DNA from: Candidatus Desulfovibrio trichonymphae
Lineage (GTDB): Bacteria > Desulfobacterota > Desulfovibrionia > Desulfovibrionales > Desulfovibrionaceae
Direction: 5' to 3'
DNA length: 64,000 nt
NCBI RefSeq assembly: GCF_002355955.1
Contig: NZ_AP017368.1
Span: 1,138,001-1,202,000 of the forward strand
In this document: piece by piece, positions 8,614-18,035 of the stretch
Layout of the letters: each line of letters begins with the position of its first letter
Numbering within the stretch: the stretch's first letter is position 1
Translations under genes and position numbers: made by a program
The notes under the pieces: generated by a model
Seen by the model: only the letters and a program-made list of their open reading frames with translations
What the model was told of the DNA's origin: nothing
The model's database searches: none

Positions 8614-8834
8614 GACGCCTCCCCTTTGGGCTTTGCGCTTTTAAAAACACGTATGGCCGTATCCGGGCACATAATGGCGCACGAAGCACAGCCTGTACAT
8701 GCGCCTTCCGTTTCCATCACTTCGTAGCCTTGGCGATTGAAACGGCCTGAAGGCCGCAGAATACCCGCTGGGCAGGCATCCACGCAAAGGCGGCAACCTT
8801 TGCACCGTTCTTCCAGAAAAACAACTCGTGACAT
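8610..8834 (-). CDS. korD: 2-oxoacid:ferredoxin oxidoreductase, delta subunit (2x[4Fe-4S] ferredoxin)
   Basis: A 74-residue ferredoxin-like subunit with two CxxCxxCxxxCP motifs (CKGCRLCVDACP and CTGCASCAIMCP). It carries electrons from the TPP site to soluble ferredoxin. It is the first gene of the four-gene operon korDABC; the 79 bases upstream to queA contain no gene, and the operon promoter probably lies there or inside the end of queA. Confidence 0.92.
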   Translation of the reverse strand: MSRVVFLEERCKGCRLCVDACPAGILRPSGRFNRQGYEVMETEGACTGCASCAIMCPDTAIRVFKSAKPKGEAS

Positions 8835-8913
8835 AGTGTTGAAACCATCAGGTTAGATAATCATGGCTGGAACCATATTCTGCGTGCCATGCACTGTTTG
8901 GCGGGAAGTATCG

Positions 8914-10020
8914 TCAACGCAGCAGCATGGCGTCGCCATATGAAAAAAAACGATAGCCCCCGCGCACTCCTTCCGTATAAGCCGCCAGTACGCGCTCACG
9001 CCCAGCAAAGGCGGAAACAAGCATGAGCAAGGACGATTTCGGCAGGTGAAAATTGGTCAGCAACGCGTCCACAACACGAAATTTTTTACCCGGGCAGAGA
9101 AAAATATCTGTCCAGCCTGTATACGGCCGGACTTTACCGCACAGTTCCGCCACCCCTTCCAACGCGCGGGCGCTTGTCGTGCCCACGGCCAGCACTGGCC
9201 GGCCCTGTGCCCGCGCCTTAATAATGGCGTTTGCCGCGTCTTCTTGAATTTCAATATACTCTTTGTACATATTATAGCTACGTATGTCTTCACATCGTAC
9301 AGGGCTGAATGTTCCGTACCCCACATAGAGGGTGATTTCAACCCATTCAAAGCCTTTTGCCGTCAGGCTTTCCCGCAGGAGCGGCGTAAAATGCAGCCCA
9401 GCCGTCGGCGCGGCCACGGCGCCTGTTTTGCTGTTTGCGGCATAGATGGTCTGGTAGCGGGCCGCATCTTCTTCATTGTCAGGGCGTTTGATATAGGGCG
9501 GCAGCGGGATGTGCCCCGCCGTCGCAAAGGATGCGGCCAGATCTTCGCGCCAGCTGAGGCGCACGCGGCGCACGCCGAACGGGGCTGTTTCCAGCACGGT
9601 GACGCTTATGCCCGCGCCGAAGTGGAGACTTTCTCCGTCGCGCACGCTGCCGCCGGCGCGTAAAAGCCCTTTGACTTCAGCGTAAAAAGCGTTGTCTGCG
9701 GCGGCCGCATCGCACCGCGCGCGTTTCAGCACAATGGGCAAGGGCGTGAGCAGCAAAAAATCCGCCTTGCCGCCGGTGGCGCGCGCTCCTGTAAGGCGCG
9801 CCTGCAAAACGCGCGCATTGTTGACCACAAGCAACGCTTTGTCAGGCAGGCAGTCCGGCAGGTCGTTAAAATTTTTGTGGGCAAGCGCCAGTTCGCCTGC
9901 CCGTTGCATAACAAGCAGGCGGGATGAACCACGTTTTTCTGGCGGGAACTGTGCAATCTGCTCCGGCGGAAGCTCATACTGATAACTGCTCAGCAAAAAA
10001 TCTGCTTCATCGGGTGTCAT
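8914..10020 (-). CDS. queA: S-adenosylmethionine:tRNA ribosyltransferase-isomerase QueA
   Basis: A 368-residue QueA that transfers the ribosyl part of SAM to preQ1 in tRNA to make epoxyqueuosine at the wobble base. Seen: LPPEQIAQFPPEKRGSSRLL near residues 16-35, AAPTAGLHFT and YVGYGTFSPVR in the core, and TNFHLPKSSLLMLVSAF near the C-terminus. The open frame extends 39 codons upstream to 10137 but these are not family-like; ATG 10020 gives the standard start, though its ribosome binding site is weak. It is monocistronic or co-transcribed into korDABC. Confidence 0.93.
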   Translation of the reverse strand: MTPDEADFLLSSYQYELPPEQIAQFPPEKRGSSRLLVMQRAGELALAHKNFNDLPDCLPDKALLVVNNARVLQARLTGARATGGKADFLLLTPLPIVLKRARCDAAAADNAFYAEVKGLLRAGGSVRDGESLHFGAGISVTVLETAPFGVRRVRLSWREDLAASFATAGHIPLPPYIKRPDNEEDAARYQTIYAANSKTGAVAAPTAGLHFTPLLRESLTAKGFEWVEITLYVGYGTFSPVRCEDIRSYNMYKEYIEIQEDAANAIIKARAQGRPVLAVGTTSARALEGVAELCGKVRPYTGWTDIFLCPGKKFRVVDALLTNFHLPKSSLLMLVSAFAGRERVLAAYTEGVRGGYRFFSYGDAMLLR

Positions 10021-10137
10021 GGTTGTTCTATGGTTTATTCCGGCGACGCGGGATCGTTGCTGTCGCCAGCCTTCACGAAAGCAGACCGGCTTTTGTGGGC
10101 AGTTAATAAGCTTTTTCGTATTTTGTTCGACTGTCAA

Positions 10138-10561
10138 CGTAGAAGTAAATATTCCACTTCTAAATAAAATATACTAAGGAGAGCACAAAGCCAGGATGCT
10201 TTGAAACTGCGCAAGCACTGCTTAATATTATTATAGTATAAAATTTTTATTAGCATATCTTAATTTAAAAATTTCAAAATTTTATATTTCAAAAATTTGA
10301 ACAACATCTGTTTGAATATAAAATTGAATCAATGCATATTATAAAAATATCAAAAAATAATGAACTACTAATTAACAACATAATAGATGATATATTACAT
10401 ATTCATGGTATCCAGATATTTCAGCGATGTGCTCTCTGCCGGCAAAGTCTGAGAGATATGTCTTTACCACTATAGATCGTATTTCATGCCTTGCTATCTT
10501 CATGGGATGGAGTCCAACAAATTCTATATTATTTTAAAGTTAAAATGCCTTAGAGCCATTA
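10138..10561 (+). other. AT-rich gene-free stretch
   Basis: About 420 bases with much higher A+T than the surroundings and many runs of A and T (for example around 10230-10400). No coding frame, tRNA or clear hairpin was recognised. It may hold the queA promoter (read to the left) or be remnant DNA. Confidence 0.5.
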
Positions 10562-11448
10562 TTATACGAACGCCCGCCACCAAGCGAGCACAGGCAGCGT
10601 CAGAACAAGCAGGGATGCCGCAATCTGCGGCAGAGCCGGCCAGCCGCGCTTCCGGCGAGCAGCTTCGCACATGCCCAGGACGAGTCCGCAAGCCAGCCCG
10701 GCCACATGTGCCGCATAATCCGTGCGTTCCCCTCCCGTACCCAGCAAAACCAGCAGGCCAACGCCTGCGGCCACGGGCAAAAACATGTTGCGCCCGCCCC
10801 GCCGCTGCAGCGACATAACGCCCGCCAGCGCACCCACGACAGCAAAGAATGCCGTGGAAAAACCCATGCTCACAACTGCCGTGCCGCGCCACACAACCGT
10901 CAGGGCATTGCCGGCCGTGCCGCCGAACATCGTCAGATAGACAGCCCTGCCAACGCCGATAAGACGCGCCAGAAACGACAAAAAAAGCGTGCCGCTCACA
11001 ATATTGCCCGTCAGATGCAACAAATCCGCGTGCAGCGTAAGAGCGGTAATACTTCTGTATCACTGCCCGTAACCACGCGCCATCACTGTGTCCAGCGCGC
11101 CGACATTCAGCCAGCCGCTCGGATGCGGCAAAAAATCAGGCGCAGGGCACCAGCCCATACACATGCCGTACCAGCAACGGCAACAACAACAGCGCCGCCA
11201 CGCTGACATGCATATACAGTGAAGGCGCGGACGGTTCGGCCGCCGCGCCTTCGGCGGCAAAATCCCTCAGTTCCCGCAGAGCGGCAGACTCCAAAAGCGG
11301 GGGCACGTACACATGCTCCCCCGTCAGGATATGCGGAATGCGACGGGCGTTGAGCGCCAGCAGCACGGCACGAAGCCGGTCTACGCCGCATCGTCCAACG
11401 GCTGTTGCGTCGCAGCCGCGCGGCTTCAGTAAAAAAGGCGTGACGCAT
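10562..11448 (-). pseudogene. Rhomboid-family intramembrane serine protease, broken
   Basis: The 3' two-thirds read as a rhomboid: LLHLTGNIVSGTLFLSFLARL (first active-site region), GGTAGN, the catalytic serine motif GFSTAFFAVVGALAG and the catalytic histidine in AAHVAGLACG. Rhomboids cleave transmembrane segments inside the membrane. The gene is interrupted: a TGA at 11060-11062 replaces a codon between ARGYGQ and YRSITAL in the same frame (a Trp codon change is likely), and near 11150 the upstream part (LNARRIPHILTGEHVYVPP, then a hydrophobic stretch VSVAALLLLPLLV) is in another frame. The upstream limit is approximate. Confidence 0.8.
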
Positions 11449-11511
11449 TTGACAAAAAAATTCGGCAGCGAACTGACGGGCCAGTAGGACAGAACAAAAA
11501 GAGTCTGCCGC

Positions 11512-11721
11512 TTACGCCCACTTGCGCGCCAACGGTTTGATCACCGCGCCTGAACGCAAACAGCGAGTGCAGATCGTGAGAGTGCGCACACTGCCGTCCG
11601 GGAACTGATGGCGCACACGCTGCAAATTTGGGTTAAAGCGGCGTTTTGTCTTAATATTGGAATGGCTCACGAGATTGCCGACCTGAGGCTTTTTGCCGCA
11701 GAAATCGCATTTCTTGCTCAT
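11512..11721 (-). CDS. rpmB: 50S ribosomal protein L28
   Basis: A 69-residue L28. Seen: [18 protein letters not shown] with a CxxC pair and a second CxxC (CTRC) in the C-terminal half, the zinc-binding form. ATG 11721 is preceded by GGAGGAG at good spacing; upstream in-frame codons to 11769 are leader. It has its own promoter at 11778-11806. Confidence 0.95.
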   Translation of the reverse strand: MSKKCDFCGKKPQVGNLVSHSNIKTKRRFNPNLQRVRHQFPDGSVRTLTICTRCLRSGAVIKPLARKWA

Positions 11722-11777
11722 AATCTCCTCCATAACGTCAATTTGACTTGAGTGACGCCTTTGTCGCATAAAAAAAT

Positions 11778-11806
11778 TATATAGCTGATGCGCGCCAACA
11801 AGGCAA
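11778..11806 (-). promoter_or_regulatory. Probable promoter for rpmB
   Basis: On the minus strand TTGCCT (11806-11801), 17-base spacer, TATATA (11783-11778), with a TATAAT hexamer overlapping it two bases downstream. It lies about 55 bases upstream of the rpmB start. Confidence 0.55.
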
Positions 11807-11932
11807 GAATATTATCTTTGAAAGAGATTCACTTTCGCAATGGTTTGACACTACAAATTATCTCATAATCAAAATATTGGATCTCTATAAAAATTCCAGA
11901 CTTTCCTGTTTGTTTCCTTCATTTAGGAAAAA

Positions 11933-12115
11933 ATGGACGTTACAAATGAACAATGGGGATTGCTCGAACCTTTGCTTTCCACCATACCCAAATGTCCAAG
12001 AGGGCAAGGCGGCCAGTTGCCGATGATCCACGTTCCATTTTAAACGGAGTACTGCGGTATCCGCCATATCGGACATAACAAGATTGGTTCCAGCGATGGC
12101 GAAAAGAGAAAACAT
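11933..12115 (+). mobile_element. IS5-family transposase remnant (N-terminal part)
   Basis: From ATG 11933 the translation reads NEQWGLLEPLLSTIPK and then RGQGG, the typical N-terminus of IS5/IS1031-group transposases (DUF4096). After a one-base frame change it continues as DDPRSILNGVL and YPPYRT, and then WFQRWR, with the usual residues between them partly deleted. No DDE catalytic part is found downstream. The element is dead; its ends were not recognised. Confidence 0.75.
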
Positions 12116-12150
12116 TAATACTCTGAAAGGGGGAGCTACGGGACAGAAAA

Positions 12151-12320
12151 TTTTCGGGCATTTGCCGAAACCTGGGTAGTACGCTTAAGGGGCCTGTAAA
12201 AACATACTTTTTATTGCCTTTTGAAGGAATATGAGTTTTGTTTTAGCCACAAGGAAAGAGGACTGATACAAAATGGCGCTCAAAATACTCAAAAAAAATT
12301 CTCTCAGCTTGGCATGAGCC
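12151..12320 (+). repeat. Degenerate dispersed repeat, copy 2
   Basis: Aligns with copy 1 at 3644-3807 over its whole length in the same orientation. It follows the IS5-family remnant by about 35 bases and probably belonged to the same or a related element. No intact reading frame is present. Confidence 0.55.
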
Positions 12321-12380
12321 TTTCAAAAATATTTTAGTTTATAAATTAGCTAGTTATACTATCTTCTTCATTTTTAATAA

Positions 12381-13256
12381 TCATCTCGGCGTGCGCTGGT
12401 CAAGAAAACGCAAAAAAGCATCCAGCGTGGTGCAGGGATGCGGCGGACAGCCCGGTATGAAAAGAGCCGGCCGGCACTGCGGCGGCGCACCCTGAATGCT
12501 GTCCGGCGCGGGCGGTGCGACGCGGCGGAACATGCCGCCGGAAATGGCACATGCCCCGACGGCGATAATCACTTTTGGGGCGGGCATGGCCGCATAGCAG
12601 TCAAGAAGCGCCGCGCGCATATTGCGGGGAGCAGGCCCGGTCAGCGCAATGGCATCCGCATGACGGGGCGAAGCAACAAAATCTATGCCGAACCGCCCCA
12701 TATCGTACACCACGGTTCCCAGTACGTTGAGATCGGCCTCGCAGGCACCGCACCCGGCCGCTGTCACCTGGCGCAAACGAAACGAACGAGCAAAGGCGGC
12801 GGCAAGACTTGTTACAGACGTTATGGGCAGTTCAGGCAGGACATACAGGCGCTCATCGTCATCATCAGCCAAACCCGAGGATGCTCTCAAGCCTGCCCCC
12901 TGTCCACCGGGCTGCCTTGGCGAGGCATACGCGGCAGGCCGCACGACAAGGGCGTCGCGATCTGTGGAAGCCAGCCGCCAGTCTGTGGTGAAAACCAGCG
13001 CCCGTTGCGGACAGGCGCACGCGCACTCGCCGCAAAAGATGCACATGCCCATATCAAGAGCGGGCTTGGTGTTTTCAAAGCTTATCGCATGCCAAGGGCA
13101 CGCTGCGACGCAGCTGCAGCACCCCCCCGCGGCAGCGCAGCGATCCGCATCAATAAAGGGACGCCCACGAAAACGCGGCGGCAGAGCAGGCAAAGAAGCC
13201 GGGAACGCTACTGTGCGCGTTTTCTGACGGAATCGTTCCAAAAAAATTTCAAACAC
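12381..13256 (-). CDS. Ehr complex: ferredoxin domain fused to the hydrogenase-small-subunit-like protein (HyfH-HyfI / NuoI-NuoB type)
   Basis: A 291-residue fusion. Residues 35-85 form a 2x4Fe-4S ferredoxin (cysteines at 40, 46/47, 49, 53, then CIFCGECACACP at 72-83), as in HyfH or NuoI. Residues 145-285 are like the small subunit of group 4 hydrogenases and NuoB: CGAC at 169-172, VGACAISGG with C236, and IPGCPP with C270, which together hold the proximal 4Fe-4S cluster. An acidic linker (DDDDE at 131-135) separates the two. It would pass electrons from ferredoxin to the large subunit at the cytoplasmic face of the membrane. It is the last gene of the six-gene operon that begins at 20050, 17 bases after the large-subunit gene. 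Confidence 0.8.
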   Translation of the reverse strand: MFEIFLERFRQKTRTVAFPASLPALPPRFRGRPFIDADRCAAAGGCCSCVAACPWHAISFENTKPALDMGMCIFCGECACACPQRALVFTTDWRLASTDRDALVVRPAAYASPRQPGGQGAGLRASSGLADDDDERLYVLPELPITSVTSLAAAFARSFRLRQVTAAGCGACEADLNVLGTVVYDMGRFGIDFVASPRHADAIALTGPAPRNMRAALLDCYAAMPAPKVIIAVGACAISGGMFRRVAPPAPDSIQGAPPQCRPALFIPGCPPHPCTTLDAFLRFLDQRTPR

Positions 13257-13273
13257 GGTTCCATATGCCCTGT

Positions 13274-14876
13274 TTATAAATCATGGCCGCAGTAAGACAA
13301 ATTGAAACTTTTGTTGCACAGGGGAAAATCAGAAATCTGCTGTCTTCGCAGGGCATAGGCAAGCCCGGCCCAGTTGTGGAACGAAGGGTCCACAATGGAG
13401 TAGGCAGCGAAATGACCAAATTCATCCGTCAGCGCCACATGACAGACTTCTCCCCGCCAGCCTTCCACCAGAGCAACCGCAATGTGTTTCGGCGCAAGCG
13501 CGTAAATTTTTTCCTGTTTTTCTGCGCGGCAACCGCCTGCAGGAAGATCTTTCAGGATATTTTGACACAGAGCGGCTGAAGCCAGCGCTTCGTCATACCG
13601 CAATGCAGTTCTGTCGCCCACATCGCCCCTGTCAGCCACGCATATTTTTTCCAGCGCGGGCAGGCACGGCAGCGGGTGGCTGCGCCGCGCGTCCCGCGCA
13701 AGGCCTGAAGCGCGCGCCGGTGGCCCCACCACTCCCAGAGAGGCCGCCACAGAGGCAGGAAGAACGCCGATACCTGTCAAACGGGCCATGACAGACGGGG
13801 AATTCCATATCAAACGCACTGCGCCCTGCACATCCCGCGCAGCCAGAACGACTTTGTCCGTCAGCACGTGCGCCAAAGCGGGATCAAGATCAAAAGCCGT
13901 CCCGCCCGAAACAAACAGCCCCCGGCTGAAGCGACTGCCGCAGAGCATGGCGCTCATGTTCAGCCAATCTCCCCGCAGCCTCCCGCAAAAAGCCGACGTG
14001 GGCAAAAAGCCGACGTCTCCGGCAATGGCGCCTATATCGCCCGTATGGCAGGCAAGACGTTCCAACTCCAAGGCGAGAGCACGGATATGCTGCCCACGCG
14101 GTGAGGGCAACGTTTCTGAAAGGCCTTCCAGCAGTGTGCAACAGGCAAAAGCGTGCGCCGCCGTGCTGTCGCCCGCCACTGTTTCTATAAGCGGCAGGAT
14201 GCGGGCGAGCGGCCCGCCCGTCAGCATGGCCTCAACACCGCGGTGATGATAGCCTAGCGAAATTTCCAGATACAGCACTTCCTCGCCCAGACATTGAAAA
14301 CGAAAATGCCCGCACTCAATGACCCCGGCATGGATAGGCCCGACGGCAACTTCATGCACCTCGTCGCCGTCAATCCGATAAAAATTCATCTCGCCGACGC
14401 CGGGACCGGCGGGGTTGTCAAAACGCACCGGTTTGAGCCAGGGATGGCCTTCAGGCAAAATGGCGAATTTTTCGTAAAGAACGCGTTCAAAAAGGTGCAG
14501 CGCGGCAATGTCGGGCGTCAACGAAGGATAGCTGCTCCCAATCTCTGTACGCGCCGCCAGAAGCAGACCGGCGACGTCATCGGCCAGCACGGCATAGAGC
14601 AAAAACAGGGGGGGGGGCCGTGCGCAGTGCGGAAGCGCTCTCGCGCGGCACGGCAAAAAATGCGACAGCCCGACAGCCGGCGCCAATCTGTTCAGAAAGC
14701 CACTGGCTGAAACGCGCAAAACTCATTGCCGGAAGAGCGGCGAGCGGGGCGGCGCGGCCGTTGCGCAAACACAAGGCGTCAGGACAGATGCCGCCTTTTG
14801 GCAGCTGCCCCGCCGTCGGCACAATCTCGCCCACTGAAGTAATATGAGGCTTGTTCGTGAACGAGGAGCGCGTCAT
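13274..14876 (-). CDS. Ehr complex: hydrogenase-large-subunit-like protein without NiFe ligands (HyfG/NuoD type), frame interrupted at a C10 run
   Basis: Homologue of HyfG/NuoD. The N-terminal part (14876 to about 14618, FSQWLSEQIGAG) and the remainder (LFLLYAVLADD onward) are in different frames, joined at ten consecutive C on the coding strand (plus positions 14608-14617). Nine C would restore one frame of about 530 residues. Where NiFe hydrogenases have RxCGxC, this protein reads ETVAGDSTAAHAFAC, and where they have DPCxxC near the end it reads IVDPSFHNWAGL, followed by ISDFPLCNKSFNLSY. So no NiFe site can form. This is the signature of energy-converting-hydrogenase-related (Ehr) complexes. 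The break may be real, phase-variable, corrected by slippage, or a sequence error. Confidence 0.75.
14608..14617 (-). repeat. Homopolymer run of ten C (coding strand) in the Ehr large-subunit gene
   Basis: Ten G on the plus strand. Both flanks are open and homologous to the same protein family in frames that differ by one base, so a change to nine C would make the gene continuous. Runs of this length are prone to slipped-strand mispairing and to sequencing error. Confidence 0.85.
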
Positions 14877-14912
14877 GGCTGTTTTGTTGCCTTCGAATGG
14901 TATTGCAAAATA

Positions 14913-16400
14913 TTATGGATGAAAAGCCAAAGCCGCAGCCTTGTCAAGAGACTCGCGCAGCCATTCTGGCATATACAGGCCGAGCGCTAGGGCCAAAACA
15001 AGAAGACAGGCCGAAGGCAGCACAAAAAGCAGATTTTCTCTCCCCTTTGCCGTACGGTCATGCGGCATGCCGCCTCGGCACATGTGCAGTGTGGGAGTAA
15101 TCATGCCAACAAAAATAACGCCCAGCAGCGTCAGATAGGCAGCGGGCAAAAGCAGTCCCCCGTTCAGAAGTCCCTGGAGCACGAAAAATTCGCTGATAAA
15201 GACGACAAAAGGCGGCGTGCCGGTAATGGCGATAATGCCGGTCAGCCACAGGGCTGATGTCATGGGCAGACTTTGCGCCATACCGGAAACATCGTGACTC
15301 GACTTGGTGTGGTAGCGCGCCAGAATATTGCCCGCCAGCAAAAAAAGCGCCGCCTTGATCAGAGAATGGCCGGCCATGTGCAATAGGCCGCCTCGCCCTG
15401 CGGCAATCCCGACGCCCAGCGCAATAAGCAGAATGCCCATGTGCTCCACGCTGGAATAGGCCAGCATCCGCTTGAAATCGCCCAAATTTACGATAAAGAG
15501 GGCGGCAACCAGCATTGACAAAAAACCGAAGGCCAGAAGCAGCGTTGAGGTGAATGCCGCAAGACCGACAGAAAGCGCCACTTCCTGTGCCCGGAAAATG
15601 CCGAGGAAAGCGCAGTTGAGCAACGCGCCTGACAGCAGAGCAGACACCAGAGACGGCGCTTCACTGTGTGCGTCCGGCAGCCAGGTGTGCATGGGCGCTA
15701 TGCCCATTTTCGCGCCATAGCCGACGAGCAGAAACACAAAAGCGGCCTTGAACCAAGCGGGGTGCACGTGCCCGCCCCCTTGTGACAGAGAACTGACGGA
15801 CATGTCAACAACATGCCTTGCCTCACTCTGCATGGCAATATCCAGCAGCAGGTTGCCGATAAGCGCGAAGCCGATGCCCACAGAGCAGATGAGCAGATAT
15901 TTCCATGTCGCCTCCAGAGAACGCCTGTGACGATGAAAAGAGATAAGGGGGGCACTGACCACTGTCGTTGTTTCAATGCCGACCCAGAGCAGGCCCACAT
16001 GCCGCGTTGACGCGGCCAGAACGGATGCAGCCAGAAAAAGCAGCATACAGCCTGTAAACGTGGCTTCCGGAGCGTTGGAAAAATGGAGCCCCTGATGAAA
16101 ATCTGTCCGCGCGCCGGGATCTTCCGATTCCAGGTAGGGCACGGCATAGAGCGAAGCCGCGAAAAACAGCGCGCAGGTCAAACTCAGCACCAGACGTCCC
16201 ATGGCGTCAAGACAAAGCAGCTCGCCGCCCAATGAAGCCGGTTCCACAAACCAGCACGCCGCGGCAAGCGTCAGTTCAACCGTGGCCGTCACGAGCAAAA
16301 GCGCGCGCCGCGAATGGTCTGCCGGAACAAACCAAGACAACAGGGCCGCACACAAAGGCAGCAGCAGCAGTACAGGCAAAAGAAGGGAAGCAATGGACAC
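14913..16400 (-). CDS. Ehr complex: proton-pumping membrane subunit (HyfF/NuoN type)
   Basis: About 495 residues of antiporter-like membrane subunit (Proton_antipo_M family). Seen: many hydrophobic helices, GYGAKMGIAPMHTWLPDAHS and EAPSLVSALLSGALLN with the conserved lysine and histidine of the proton path, and YSSVEHMGILLIALG. These subunits couple redox chemistry to ion movement. The longer frame begins at 16445, inside the preceding gene, but GTG 16400, two bases after that gene's stop, gives the hydrophobic start SIASLLLPVLL and is preferred. Confidence 0.85.
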   Translation of the reverse strand: MSIASLLLPVLLLLPLCAALLSWFVPADHSRRALLLVTATVELTLAAACWFVEPASLGGELLCLDAMGRLVLSLTCALFFAASLYAVPYLESEDPGARTDFHQGLHFSNAPEATFTGCMLLFLAASVLAASTRHVGLLWVGIETTTVVSAPLISFHRHRRSLEATWKYLLICSVGIGFALIGNLLLDIAMQSEARHVVDMSVSSLSQGGGHVHPAWFKAAFVFLLVGYGAKMGIAPMHTWLPDAHSEAPSLVSALLSGALLNCAFLGIFRAQEVALSVGLAAFTSTLLLAFGFLSMLVAALFIVNLGDFKRMLAYSSVEHMGILLIALGVGIAAGRGGLLHMAGHSLIKAALFLLAGNILARYHTKSSHDVSGMAQSLPMTSALWLTGIIAITGTPPFVVFISEFFVLQGLLNGGLLLPAAYLTLLGVIFVGMITPTLHMCRGGMPHDRTAKGRENLLFVLPSACLLVLALALGLYMPEWLRESLDKAAALAFHP

Positions 16401-16401
16401 G

Positions 16402-17064
16402 TCAGTCCCGCAGCGAGGCAAAGCACTCCACGTCTGTGGAATCAAAAGCCCGGTTGATATGGGTCAAGGCAACGCCCATGACAAAGGCGGCCACAAGAAT
16501 GTCCATCAGTATGGAAAACTCCAGCCAGAGAGCGCTTTCCTGCGCCATAGGTGCCCCAAGAAGGTAGATGCCGTTTTCCATGACAAGATAGCCGAATATT
16601 TGCGCCAGCGCTATGCGCCGCGAAGTAATAAGCAGAAGGCCTGAAAAAATAGTGGCAAAAGCCGTTGGAAATACATGTGAAAACAAATGGTTAGCTGCAA
16701 TTCCCAAGCGTGAGTTCAGCCAGAGCGAAAAAGCGAATGCGGCAAGTCCCAGCAGTACCGACGCTGTGTTGCCTAAATAGGACGCGCCGGGCGCACGGGG
16801 ATGCAATTTCTTATAAGTGTGCCATAACAGCAGAGGCAACATGCCCCCCTTGATAACAAAAAACACTGCAACAGCAACGGCAAACCAGGGCGTCATGCCG
16901 TCACCTGCGGCAAATACAGGCATAAATCCGAGGATAACGCCCTGCAGTGCGATAAGGCGGATGCACAGGCGGCTGCGTTCAGCCCCGAGCAAACAGAAGT
17001 CGCTGATGATGACAAGCCCGAGAAGCATCTCCAGCACGTTCCCGGCAACGGGCAGAACGGTCAT
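16402..17064 (-). CDS. Ehr complex: small membrane subunit (HyfE type)
   Basis: A 220-residue membrane protein with about six hydrophobic segments. The C-terminal half contains an NuoK-like stretch (AQIFGYLVMENGIYLLG). Position and topology match HyfE of formate hydrogenlyase-2 and related complexes. ATG 17064 overlaps the preceding stop as ATGA, so the start is set by coupling; an ATG four codons upstream is less likely. Confidence 0.8.
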   Translation of the reverse strand: MTVLPVAGNVLEMLLGLVIISDFCLLGAERSRLCIRLIALQGVILGFMPVFAAGDGMTPWFAVAVAVFFVIKGGMLPLLLWHTYKKLHPRAPGASYLGNTASVLLGLAAFAFSLWLNSRLGIAANHLFSHVFPTAFATIFSGLLLITSRRIALAQIFGYLVMENGIYLLGAPMAQESALWLEFSILMDILVAAFVMGVALTHINRAFDSTDVECFASLRD

Positions 17065-18035
17065 GCCTGCCTCCACAGCGCAAGCGCGGCAAGACCGGCA
17101 AAGGCCCCGGCCATGGCCAGAACCTGGGGAACGCGCTCCATGCGCAACCGTGCCATCAGGGATTCCATCAGACCCACAAGCACGCCGACACCCAAGGTCG
17201 CAAGCAGGGTTATGCCCCAGCAGGCGGCAAGACCGGCAAGACCATGCGGCCCCAACGACCCTCCGTCCTCAAACAGGGGCACGGACGGCAGAGGCAGAAC
17301 AAGACCGGCAATGAGCAGGCTGAATATCCACAGCCTGAGTGCGGCGGCATATTCCAGAAAGGCCAAATCCGGTCCGCTGTGGTCCAGAATCATCACTTCA
17401 TGTATCATGGTAAGTTCCAGATGGGTATTGGGATCATCCACGGGGATGCGGCTGTTCTCTTGCAGCAGCAGCAGAAACAGGGCGAAGGCGAGCATGAGGT
17501 AGAACATCCAGTACCCTTGGATGGCGGCTGGGCCGGCCGTGACAGTTGTCATGCCCGACAGGGTAAGGCTGTGTGCCTGCCGGCACAGCAGCAGGAGGCA
17601 AAACAAAAAAATGGGTTCAGCCAGCGCAGAAAACAGGGCATCCCGCGCCGCGCCCATGCCTTCAAAGGCGCTGCCCGTGTCCAGAGCGGCAAGAATCAAA
17701 AAAAAACGCGACATGGCAAACAAACCGGCAAGCAGAACAAAATCTCCGGAAAAATTCGCAGGCGCAGCCACGGGCCAAAAAGGCAACACAGTCAGAGCAG
17801 CTACGGCCGATGTCAGACACGCCGCAGGCGCAGCCTTGAAAAAATATGTAGTGACGCACGGATAAACCGGGCTTTTGCCCATGAGCCGGCACAAGTCAAA
17901 ATAAAGTTGCAGCAGGGGGCTGCCTTTTCTGCCGCCCATCAGGGCCTTGACCCTGTTGATGCAACCGGGCAGCAGAGGCGCCAACAGGAGGGAAAGAACC
18001 ATGCCGCCCAGGGCAACAATCATCTGCGACGTCAT
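17061..18035 (-). CDS. Ehr complex: membrane anchor subunit (HyfC/NuoH type)
   Basis: A 324-residue NuoH/HyfC homologue that forms the membrane arm contact for the hydrophilic module. Seen: GCINRVKALMGGRKGSPLLQ and LYFDLCRLMGKSP in the first cytoplasmic loop, LEGMGAAR-like region around FEGMGAARDALFSALAEP, and VDDPNTHLELTMIHE, all conserved in the family. About eight hydrophobic segments. ATG 18035 overlaps the previous stop as ATGA. Confidence 0.88.
   Translation of the reverse strand: MTSQMIVALGGMVLSLLLAPLLPGCINRVKALMGGRKGSPLLQLYFDLCRLMGKSPVYPCVTTYFFKAAPAACLTSAVAALTVLPFWPVAAPANFSGDFVLLAGLFAMSRFFLILAALDTGSAFEGMGAARDALFSALAEPIFLFCLLLLCRQAHSLTLSGMTTVTAGPAAIQGYWMFYLMLAFALFLLLLQENSRIPVDDPNTHLELTMIHEVMILDHSGPDLAFLEYAAALRLWIFSLLIAGLVLPLPSVPLFEDGGSLGPHGLAGLAACWGITLLATLGVGVLVGLMESLMARLRMERVPQVLAMAGAFAGLAALALWRQA

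Noticed and set aside
12438-13295. 285-codon open frame on the plus strand
   Set aside because: Antisense of the cysteine-rich Ehr small-subunit fusion, whose cluster motifs are certain.
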